Origin: Sporichthya brevicatena
GTDB taxonomy: Bacteria; Actinomycetota; Actinomycetes; Sporichthyales; Sporichthyaceae
DNA length: 37,142 nucleotides
Reading direction: 5' to 3'
Assembly: GCF_039525035.1 (NCBI RefSeq)
Contig: NZ_BAAAHE010000008.1
Location: 47,475-84,616, forward strand
The notes below the pieces were generated by a model that ran no database searches, was not told the origin of the DNA, and saw only the letters and a list, made by a program, of their open reading frames with translations. The position numbers and the translations under genes are program-made. This document shows positions 24,610 through 31,785 of this stretch, one piece after another. How positions within the stretch are numbered: position 1 is the first letter of the stretch; every line of letters starts with the position of its first letter.

Positions 24610-25464
24610 TCAGGCCTTGATGACGACGGTGCCGGCAACCTTGTCGTGCAGACCCTGCTTGCGGCCGCTGCTGTCGAACAGCGGCGACAGCGCGACGACG
24701 ATCGAGCCGATGTAGCAGGCGATCCACGAGAAGTTGTAGAGCGCGGCCCGCTTGCCGGCGGCGGTCTGGTCCGGAATCGCGCCGTTCTCCAGCTGCACGA
24801 CCTTCAGACCGAGGGCCTGTTTGCCGATCGTGGCGCCCCGGGCCGAGACGAAGTACGCGTCGTAGCCGAAGAAGATCGCGGTCTGGACGACCGTCCCGAG
24901 CAGCTGCACACCCAGGTTCGTGTTCCAGGTGGCGATCGCGACGACGATCCACACCGGCGAGAGAACCAGCGAGTCCAGGATCCGCGCGAGCAGTCGCTTG
25001 CCCAGCGACCCGACCTCGACGCCCGGCGGGATGCCCGGGATCTGGCGCTGCCCGTAGGTCGGCTGCCCGAACCCCGGCTGCTGCCCGAACCCCGGCTGCT
25101 GCCCGAACCCCGGCTGCTGCCCGAACCCGGCCGGCTGGCCGTAGGGCGGGGGCTGCTGGTCGTACCCCGGGGGCGGGCCGTACCCCGGCGGGGGCGGCGG
25201 CTGCTGGCCGTAGCCGGGCTGCTGACCGTAGGGCTGCTGCCAGTGGGGCGGGACCTGCTCCGGCGGGATCTGCTCCTGCGGCGGGCCGAGCGGGCCGCTC
25301 GGCGGCGCGCCCCACTGGGGCGGGGGCTGGGTGTACTCCCACGACTGCCCCGGGCCGGACTGCGTCCAGCCGGGCGGCGTCTGAGCGGGCGGCGTCTGAC
25401 CGGGGGTGGCGAACGGGTCCTCGGGCTCGCGGCCTTCCTCGGACGGTTCCTTCGACTCGGCCAT
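24610..25464 (-). CDS. RDD family membrane protein with Gln/Pro/Gly-rich N-terminus
   Basis: Protein of 284 aa. The N-terminal half (about 130 residues) is cytosolic and disordered, very rich in Pro/Gln/Gly/Tyr, with the repeat GFGQQP copied four times. The C-terminal half is an RDD domain: LGKRLLARILDSLVLSPV with the namesake Arg and Asp, IFFGYDAYFVSARGATIGK, ALGLKVV and the end motif LHDKVAGTVVI. RDD proteins have two to three helices, and some transport small molecules or act as Na+/H+ antiporters; most are uncharacterised. The ATG at 25464 is taken because GGGGGAATTC provides a ribosome site; an ATG at 25476 is possible. It forms an operon with the DUF2752 gene downstream. Confidence 0.88.
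   Translation of the reverse strand: MAESKEPSEEGREPEDPFATPGQTPPAQTPPGWTQSGPGQSWEYTQPPPQWGAPPSGPLGPPQEQIPPEQVPPHWQQPYGQQPGYGQQPPPPPGYGPPPGYDQQPPPYGQPAGFGQQPGFGQQPGFGQQPGFGQPTYGQRQIPGIPPGVEVGSLGKRLLARILDSLVLSPVWIVVAIATWNTNLGVQLLGTVVQTAIFFGYDAYFVSARGATIGKQALGLKVVQLENGAIPDQTAAGKRAALYNFSWIACYIGSIVVALSPLFDSSGRKQGLHDKVAGTVVIKA
25067..25120 (-). repeat. Three perfect 18-bp coding repeats in the RDD gene
   Basis: CCGAACCCCGGCTGCTGC occurs at 25067-25084, 25085-25102 and 25103-25120, with a degenerate fourth copy at 25121-25138. It encodes the hexapeptide repeat GFGQQP and is in frame, so copy-number change keeps the frame. Confidence 0.9.
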
Positions 25465-25498
25465 GAATTCCCCCATCTCGGCTGTCTTCGGTTCGACC

Positions 25499-28024
25499 CT
25501 AGTGCGGGCCGACAGAGGTGATACGAACGACAGCCGCCCCGAGTTCGTCCGAGGCGTCGAGATCCACCTCACCCGAGAATCCCCAGTCGTGGTCCCCGTT
25601 CGGGTCGTCGAAGATCTGACGGACCGTCCAGATCCGCTTGCGCCCTTCGGGTTCCTTCTCGACGACGAGCAGGTGCGGTCCGCGCGCGTCGGGACCGGTC
25701 GAGATCGGGCCGTACTCGGCGAAGTAGGGCTGCATCGCGCTCGCCCAGTCCGCGGCGGCCCACCCGGACTCGCCGTCGAGCTGTCCGAGTTCGGCCCACC
25801 GGTGCCGGGCCGCGAGCAGAACCCGTCGGAAGAACGCGTTCCGGACGAGCACGGTGAACGCGCGCGTGTTCGCGGTGACGCCCTTCGGTTCGCGGGGCTC
25901 CGCGGCCGCGGCGAGCGTCGCCCGGTCGACGCCCTCGGCGAGGGCCTCCCACTCGTCGAGCAGGCTCGAGTCGGTCTGACGGATCAGTTCGCCGAGCCAC
26001 TCGATGAGGTCGGTGAGCTCAGAGGTCTTGATCTCGTCCGGCACGGTCTGTCGCAGGGCCTTGTAGGCGTCGCCGAGGTAGCGCAGCACGATGCCCTCGC
26101 TGCGGGCGAGGCCGTAGTGGGAGACGAACTCGCCGAACGTCATCGCGCGCTCGACCATGTCGCGCACGACGGCCTTCGGTGAGAGCGGGAACTCCGCGAT
26201 CCACGGGTGCCCGCCGCGGTAGGTCTCGTACGCGGCCTCGAGCAGCTCCTCCAGCGGCTTGGGCCAGGTGATGTCCTCGAGCAGTTCCATCCGCTCGTCG
26301 TACTCGATGCCTTCGGCCTTCATCGCGTTCACGGCCTCGCCCTTGGCCGCGTACTGCTGGGCCATCAGTACCGGGCGCGGGTCCTCCAGCGTCGCCTCCA
26401 GGACCGAGACGACGTCGAGGGCGAAGGTCTCGGACTCCGGGTCGAGCAGCTCGAGCGTCGCCAGCGCGAACGGCGAGAGCGGCTGGTTCAGCGCGAAGTT
26501 CGTCTGCAGCTCGACGCGGGGGACGACCCAGCGCCCGGTCTCGTCCGGCTGGGCGAGTTTCGCGACGACGCCGCCCGCGACCAGCTCGCGGTAGATCCGG
26601 ATCGCACGGCGGATCAGCTTGTTCTGCCGGGTGCGGTCCTCGTGGTTCTCACGCAGGAGATGGCGCATGTGCTCGAACCCGTCGCCGGGGCGCGCGATGA
26701 CGTTGAGCAGCATCGAGTGTGTGACGCGCATGCGCGAGACCAGCGGCTCGGGCTCGGCGTTCACGAGGCGGTTGTAGGTGTCCTCGTTCCAGGACACCTG
26801 GCCGTCGGGCGGCTTCACCTTCTGGACGCGCTTGAGCTTCACCGGGTCGTCGCCGGCCTTCGCGACCCGGCGCGCGTTCTCGACCAGGTGCTCCGGCGCC
26901 TGCACGACGCAGTAGCCGGTGGTGTCGAAGCCTGCCCGGCCGGCGCGGCCGGCGATCTGGTGGAACTCGCGCGCCTTGAGGATCCGCGTCCGGTGCCCGT
27001 CGTACTTCGCGAGCCCGGTGAGCAGCACCGTGCGGATCGGCACGTTGATCCCGACGCCGAGGGTGTCGGTCCCGCACACGACCTTGAGCAACCCGGCCTG
27101 GGTCAGCTGCTCGACCAGGCGCCGGTACTTCGGCAGCATCCCGGCGTGGTGGACCCCGACCCCGTGGCGCACGAGCTTGGACAGCGTCGCCCCGAACCCG
27201 CGGGCGAAGCGGAAGTCTCCGATGGCGGCGGCGATCTCGTCCTTCTGCTCGCGCGTGCACAACGTGACCGACAGCAGCGACTGGGCGCGCTCGAGTGCCT
27301 CCTTCTGCGTGAAGTGCACGACGTAGATCGGAGCCTGACGCGCCATCAGAAGATCCTCGATCGTCTCGTGCACCGGCGTGAGCGCCCACGAGTAGAGCAG
27401 GGGGATGGGTCGGGTCGCGGACGTCACCACGGCGGTGGCGCGGCCGGTTCGCGCCGTCAGGTCCTCCTGAAAACGCGTCACGTCGCCGAGGGTCGCCGAC
27501 ATCAGGAGGAACTGGGCCTGGGGCAGTTCCAGCAGGGGGACCTGCCAGGCCCAGCCGCGGTCGGGCTCGGCGTAGAAGTGGAACTCGTCCATCACGACGC
27601 CGCCGATGTCCGCGGCGGCACCCTCGCGCAGCGCGATGTTCGCGAGCACCTCGGCCGTGCAGCACACGATCGGCGCGGTCGGGTTCACCGCCGCGTCGCC
27701 GGTCAGCATGCCGACCCGCTCGGCGCCGAAGATGTCGCAGAGCGCGAAGAACTTCTCGCTCACCAGGGCCTTGATCGGCGCCGAGTAGAACGTGCGCCGT
27801 CCCTGCGCCAGGCCGGCGAAGTGCATCCCGGTCGCGACCAGGCTCTTCCCCGACCCGGTCGGCGTCGTGAGGATGACGTTCGACCCCGAGACGAGCTCGA
27901 TCAGCGCCTCGGTCTGGGCCGGGTACGGCTCCAGCCCGGTCCCCGTCGCCCATTCGGTGAAGGCGTCGAAGATCGCGTCGGGGTCGGGTGGTGCCGGGAG
28001 CAGGTCCGCGAGCAGTCGCGTCAT
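25499..28024 (-). CDS. DEAD/DEAH-box helicase with DUF3516 C-terminus
   Basis: Superfamily 2 RNA/DNA helicase of 841 aa. Motif I is TTPTGSGKS (Lys60), motif II is DEFH at residues 146-149 (a variant of DEAD/DExH), motif III is MSATLG (residues 175-180), and motif VI is HQIAGRAGRAG. The Ski2-like arrangement, with a VGVHHAGMLPKYRRLVE segment and GTDTLGVGINVPIRTV, points to RNA processing or decay. The C-terminal half is the DUF3516 region of actinobacterial helicases of this group. The ATG at 28024 follows the LCP stop by 5 nt, so it is in one operon with the LCP gene; the SD is weak (GATCGGG). Physiological substrate is unknown. Confidence 0.93.
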   Translation of the reverse strand: MTRLLADLLPAPPDPDAIFDAFTEWATGTGLEPYPAQTEALIELVSGSNVILTTPTGSGKSLVATGMHFAGLAQGRRTFYSAPIKALVSEKFFALCDIFGAERVGMLTGDAAVNPTAPIVCCTAEVLANIALREGAAADIGGVVMDEFHFYAEPDRGWAWQVPLLELPQAQFLLMSATLGDVTRFQEDLTARTGRATAVVTSATRPIPLLYSWALTPVHETIEDLLMARQAPIYVVHFTQKEALERAQSLLSVTLCTREQKDEIAAAIGDFRFARGFGATLSKLVRHGVGVHHAGMLPKYRRLVEQLTQAGLLKVVCGTDTLGVGINVPIRTVLLTGLAKYDGHRTRILKAREFHQIAGRAGRAGFDTTGYCVVQAPEHLVENARRVAKAGDDPVKLKRVQKVKPPDGQVSWNEDTYNRLVNAEPEPLVSRMRVTHSMLLNVIARPGDGFEHMRHLLRENHEDRTRQNKLIRRAIRIYRELVAGGVVAKLAQPDETGRWVVPRVELQTNFALNQPLSPFALATLELLDPESETFALDVVSVLEATLEDPRPVLMAQQYAAKGEAVNAMKAEGIEYDERMELLEDITWPKPLEELLEAAYETYRGGHPWIAEFPLSPKAVVRDMVERAMTFGEFVSHYGLARSEGIVLRYLGDAYKALRQTVPDEIKTSELTDLIEWLGELIRQTDSSLLDEWEALAEGVDRATLAAAAEPREPKGVTANTRAFTVLVRNAFFRRVLLAARHRWAELGQLDGESGWAAADWASAMQPYFAEYGPISTGPDARGPHLLVVEKEPEGRKRIWTVRQIFDDPNGDHDWGFSGEVDLDASDELGAAVVRITSVGPH

Positions 28025-28029
28025 CCCGA

Positions 28030-29304
28030 TCAGTTGAACTGCGCGGACTTCGGCACCGGGCGGTCCTGCCGCAGGGCCTCGAACAGGGCACGGGAACGGC
28101 TGCTGTCCCACTCGATCACCGCACCGACGCCGGACGCCGTGAACTCGCGTCCGATGGGGACGGTCGTCGTGGTCCCGAGCCCCTTCGCGGCCCAGGCCAG
28201 GCGAACCAGGTCGATCAGGTGGTCGCCGTCGTCGACGGCCAGCGCGCCGGCGCCCTTGGTGGCCACCGACCACATGCGGAACGGGTTGAGCAGGGTCGTC
28301 GGCGAGGTGACCTTGTCCATCAGGGAGCTGATCAGCTCGCGCTGGTTGCTCACGCGGTCCAGGTCGCCGCGCGTCGACGCGCGGGAGCGGGCGATGCCGA
28401 GCGCCTCGCCGCCGTCCAGGTTCTGGCAGCCCTTCTTGATGTCCAGGCCCGCCTTCGGGTCCTTGCGGGCCTCGTCGATGCACATGTGCACGCCGCCGAC
28501 GGCGTTGACGAGGTCGAACAGCCCGCCGAACCCGATCTCCGCGTAGTGGTCGATGCGGATGTTCGTCAGCTGCTCGACGGTCTGGATCAGGAGCTTCGGG
28601 CCGCCGAACGCGAACGCGGCGTTGAGCCGGTTCTTCGAGTGTCCCGGGATCGCGACGTACGAGTCACGCGGCAGGCTGACCAGCGTCGGCTTGCCGCCGC
28701 CGTCCGGGATGTGGAGCAGCATCATCGTGTCGGTGCGCTGCCCGGTCGCCCGGCCGGTCTTGAGCTTGGCGCGCTCCTTCGCCGACAGGCCCTCGCGGCT
28801 GTCGGAGCCGACGATGAGCCAGTCACTGCCCGGGGTCTTCGCCGGGCGCGAGCTCGCCGCCGGGAAGGCGTCGATGCGCTCCAGGCGGGAGTCCGCCCAG
28901 AAGTACAGGCACATGGGCAGCACGAGGAAGAGCACGACCGCGATCGCGATCGGCTTCTTCCAGCCGAAGCGGCGCCGCTTGCGCTTGACGATCGTCCGCG
29001 GCGGCTGGGGCGGGGGCGGCGGTGCCTCCCCGACCGGGCGGCGCATCGGCGGCCGGTGCTGCGGCGGCGCGGCCGGCGGCTGGGTGGGGGGCTGGGCGGG
29101 GGGCTGGGCGGGGTAGGCGTCGGCGGGGCGTTGCGGGGGAGCCGCGGGCGGGCGCGCGTACGGGTCCTGCCGCGTGACCGGCGGGAACGGCCGGTTCGCG
29201 GCGGGCCGCGAGACCACCGTCGGCGCCTCCTGCGGCTCCGGCCGGCGGGGGCGCTGCGGCGCGACTTCGTCGCGGAACCAAGGTCCCGCCCCGCGGTCGC
29301 TCAT
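28030..29304 (-). CDS. LCP (LytR-CpsA-Psr) family protein
   Basis: Second LCP ligase of the window, 424 aa. The N-terminus of about 150 residues is cytosolic and disordered, rich in Pro/Arg (AAPPQRPADAYPAQPPAQPP). It precedes one membrane anchor (IAIAVVLFLVLPMCLYFWA), and the catalytic domain is external. LCP features: WLIVGSDSREGL, RTDTMMLLHIPDGG, LVSLPRDSYVAIPG, RLNAAFAFGGPKL and the late GEALGIARSRAS..DLDRVSNQR with the conserved Arg cluster. It should transfer a polyprenyl-linked glycopolymer to peptidoglycan. The ATG at 29304 has AGGAGGG (29309-29315) 4 nt upstream. It is the first gene of an operon with the DUF3516 helicase and is divergent from the S9 peptidase gene. Confidence 0.92.
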   Translation of the reverse strand: MSDRGAGPWFRDEVAPQRPRRPEPQEAPTVVSRPAANRPFPPVTRQDPYARPPAAPPQRPADAYPAQPPAQPPTQPPAAPPQHRPPMRRPVGEAPPPPPQPPRTIVKRKRRRFGWKKPIAIAVVLFLVLPMCLYFWADSRLERIDAFPAASSRPAKTPGSDWLIVGSDSREGLSAKERAKLKTGRATGQRTDTMMLLHIPDGGGKPTLVSLPRDSYVAIPGHSKNRLNAAFAFGGPKLLIQTVEQLTNIRIDHYAEIGFGGLFDLVNAVGGVHMCIDEARKDPKAGLDIKKGCQNLDGGEALGIARSRASTRGDLDRVSNQRELISSLMDKVTSPTTLLNPFRMWSVATKGAGALAVDDGDHLIDLVRLAWAAKGLGTTTTVPIGREFTASGVGAVIEWDSSRSRALFEALRQDRPVPKSAQFN

Positions 29305-29408
29305 CGAGCCCTCCTGCATCCCCGAGTCATTTCCCGAGAAGTTCTCCGGCAACGTACACGCGATTCCTGAGGCGGCGTGGTGGTTGGCGAGGTCGCCCGG
29401 GGGTGCCG

Positions 29409-29420
29409 CAGGCTGTCCCG
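29409..29420 (+). promoter_or_regulatory. Leaderless -10 box of the S9 peptidase gene
   Basis: CAGGCT (29409-29414), then 6 nt, then the GTG at 29421. This selects 29421 over the GTG at 29403. Confidence 0.4.
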
Positions 29421-31313
29421 GTGAGCACTCCTGACCCGTCCGTTCCCGCCGGCGAGCCCGACATCCGGGCCTACCTCGAAACACGCACCGCAGGCCCGTC
29501 GGGGTTCTCCCCGACCGGCGAACGGCTGCTGATCAGCTCTGATGTGCCCGGAAGCGCCCAGCTGTATGCGCTGGAACTCGGTGACGTGCGTCCCGACGGG
29601 GTGCCGATCGAGGCGTTGCGGCAGGTCACGGACCTGCCGGAGCCCGCCGGCGGCGGCTTCCTGCCGGTGCCGCACGGGCCCGCGGGTGCGGCCGCGGACA
29701 CCGTGCTGATCGGCATCGACGCGGGCGGTAACGAACGGCACCAGCTCTACCTGCTCCCGGTCACGGCGGACGCCCCGGCGGCGCCCGTCCCCGATGTGGA
29801 CGCTTTGTCCCCCCTGGTGGTTGACCCGGAGCACATCCACCGTTCCGGGGGCGTGACGCGCGACGGCTCCGCGTTCGCCTACGCGACCAACCGGCGGACC
29901 GGGACCGACTTCGACGTCTGGGTCCGCGACCTGTCCACCGGCGAGGAGCAGCTCGTCCACGCCCCCGGCGGCTGGACCTGGGCCGGAAACTTCTCGCCGG
30001 ACGGCCGCTACCTCGCGCTCGGGGCCCTCACCGAGCAGCCCGGCGACTCGACCCTGCACCTGCTGGACCGCGCCGACGCCTCCCTCGTCGAGCTCGCGCC
30101 GCACACCGAGCCGGCGGAGATCGGGAGCCCGTCGTGGCTGCCGGACTCCTCGGCGTTCTTCTTCTCGCACGACGTCGGGCGGGACATGTCCGCGATCGCG
30201 CGCGGGACGCCGGACGGGGCGTGGGAGTTCGTCCTGACCCCGGAGTGGGACGCCGGCTGCGCGGTGGACTGGACGGGGCGGCACCTGCTGGTCGTCACCA
30301 ACGCCGACGGCCGCACCGAGGCCGCGCTGCACGACCCGACGACGCTGGAGAAGACCGCGGACGTGCCGCTGCCGGGTACCGGCGTCGCGGGTGGGTTCTC
30401 GTTCTCCCGGGACGGCCGGTACCTGGCGTACTCGTACTCCTCGCCGCTGGTGCCGGGTGACGGCTGGCTCTACGACACCGTCACGGGGACCTCGACGCGG
30501 CTGACGCGGTCGCCGCACCGGCTGGACTCCTCGACGCTCGTGGCCCCGGACCTGGTGCGCGTTCCCGCGCACGACGGGGAGTCGATCCCCCTCTACGTCT
30601 TCCGGCCGCGTGGCGCGGTGACCGGCAAGCGGCCGGTCGTGATGATCATTCACGGCGGGCCGGAGTCGCAGTACCGGCCGTCGTTCGCGGCGCTGACGCA
30701 GTACCTCGTCGCCCGCGGGTTCGTCGTGATCGCGCCGAACGTGCGCGGCTCCACCGGGTACGGCCGGCGCTACCAGGCCCTCGACGACGTCGAGAAGCGC
30801 TTCGACTCGATCCGCGACATGGAGTGGATCCACCGCTGGATCGCCACGACCGACGACCTCGACCCCGAGCGCTGCGCGCTCTACGGCGGGTCCTACGGCG
30901 GCTACATGGTGCTGTCCGGCCTCGCGTTCCAGCCGGACCTGTGGGCCGCGGGCGTCTGCATCGTCGGCATGTCCTCGCTGGTGACGTTCCTGCAGAACAC
31001 CGCCGACTGGCGCCGGGCCTTCCGGGAGCGCGAGTACGGCTCGCTCACCCACCACCGGGATCTCCTGGAGGAGCTGTCCCCGATCAACCGCCTGGACGCG
31101 ATGCGGGCCCCGCTCTTCCTCGTCCACGGCGTCAACGACCCGCGGGTGCCGGTCGGCGAGGCCCGGCAGATCCACGCCGCGCTCCAGGGCAAGGGCATCC
31201 GCACGGAGATGGCGATCTATGAGGACGAGGGCCACGGCCTCGCGAAACTGAAGAACCGTCTGGACGCATATCCCCGCGTCGCGGCCTTCCTTGAGGAGGT
31301 CCTGCGGCCGTAG
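29421..31313 (+). CDS. S9 family prolyl-oligopeptidase-type serine peptidase
   Basis: Cytosolic serine peptidase of 630 aa without a signal peptide. The N-terminal part (about residues 20-370) is a WD-like beta-propeller with repeated FSPDGRYLA-type blades (FSPDGRYLALG, FSRDGRYLAYSY). The C-terminal alpha/beta-hydrolase domain has the catalytic triad Ser491 in YGGSYGGYM, Asp573 in HGVNDPRVP and His605 in DEGHGLAK. PVVMIIHGGPESQYRP and VIAPNVRGSTGYGR form the oxyanion side. This fits acylaminoacyl/dipeptidyl-peptidase-like members that trim short peptides. The TAG stop is part of the next gene's -10-like TAGTCT box. Its start is set by the leaderless box and by good alignment of the N-terminus with the propeller. 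Confidence 0.93.
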   Translation: MSTPDPSVPAGEPDIRAYLETRTAGPSGFSPTGERLLISSDVPGSAQLYALELGDVRPDGVPIEALRQVTDLPEPAGGGFLPVPHGPAGAAADTVLIGIDAGGNERHQLYLLPVTADAPAAPVPDVDALSPLVVDPEHIHRSGGVTRDGSAFAYATNRRTGTDFDVWVRDLSTGEEQLVHAPGGWTWAGNFSPDGRYLALGALTEQPGDSTLHLLDRADASLVELAPHTEPAEIGSPSWLPDSSAFFFSHDVGRDMSAIARGTPDGAWEFVLTPEWDAGCAVDWTGRHLLVVTNADGRTEAALHDPTTLEKTADVPLPGTGVAGGFSFSRDGRYLAYSYSSPLVPGDGWLYDTVTGTSTRLTRSPHRLDSSTLVAPDLVRVPAHDGESIPLYVFRPRGAVTGKRPVVMIIHGGPESQYRPSFAALTQYLVARGFVVIAPNVRGSTGYGRRYQALDDVEKRFDSIRDMEWIHRWIATTDDLDPERCALYGGSYGGYMVLSGLAFQPDLWAAGVCIVGMSSLVTFLQNTADWRRAFREREYGSLTHHRDLLEELSPINRLDAMRAPLFLVHGVNDPRVPVGEARQIHAALQGKGIRTEMAIYEDEGHGLAKLKNRLDAYPRVAAFLEEVLRP

Positions 31314-31325
31314 TCTGGCCGGGCG
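31311..31325 (+). promoter_or_regulatory. -10-like box overlapping a stop codon
   Basis: TAGTCT (31311-31316) lies 9 nt before the ATG at 31326 and shares its TAG with the stop codon of the S9 peptidase gene. Confidence 0.35.
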
Positions 31326-31721
31326 ATGGGACGCATGGCGGTCGATCTCGTCATCGACCTCGAGAACACCCCGGGCGCGCTGGCCAAGGTCGCGACCGCG
31401 ATCAGTGACGCGGGGGTGAACATCGCGGCGGCCACGTGCCTGGGCAACGACAACCACGCCGAGCTGCACATCCTCGTCAAGCACGCCGAGGCGGCGCGGC
31501 ACTCGCTGGCGATCGTCGGACTGGGCGTCAGTCGCGAGCGTGAGGTCGTGATCGTCGAGGTGCACGACCGGCCCGGCGAGCTCGCCGACATCACGCACCG
31601 GATCGCGAAGGCGGGGGTCAACCTCGACCTCGTCTACGTCGCGACCGGGGACCGGGTGGTGTTCGGTTCGCCGGACCTCGAGGGGCTGAAGCAGGTCCTC
31701 GGCGCGGCCGACCGCGCCTGA
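31326..31721 (+). CDS. Tandem ACT-domain protein
   Basis: Small cytoplasmic protein of 131 aa with two ACT domains: DLVIDLENTPGALAKVATAISDAGVNI (residues about 7-33, shown for pattern) and EVVIVEVHDRPGELADITHRIAKAGVNL (about 78-105). The hallmark is the conserved NTPG/DRPG turn followed by the helix LAxVAxxIxxAGVN. ACT domains bind amino acids or other small ligands and control metabolic enzymes; a stand-alone pair probably dimerises as a regulatory subunit. No partner enzyme is linked here. The first ATG is used; a second at 31335 (MAVDL) is equally plausible. Confidence 0.85.
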   Translation: MGRMAVDLVIDLENTPGALAKVATAISDAGVNIAAATCLGNDNHAELHILVKHAEAARHSLAIVGLGVSREREVVIVEVHDRPGELADITHRIAKAGVNLDLVYVATGDRVVFGSPDLEGLKQVLGAADRA

Positions 31722-31773
31722 GGAGTCCCTGCGCCGGTCGGCGCAACGCCGGTGGACGGAGCGCCGGAGGCAC

Positions 31774-31785
31774 TAGCCTGCGCTC
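31774..31785 (+). promoter_or_regulatory. Leaderless -10 box of the OLD-like gene
   Basis: TAGCCT (31774-31779), then 6 nt, then the ATG at 31786. A GTGGAC at 31752-31757 with a 16-nt spacer could serve as a weak -35. Confidence 0.6.
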
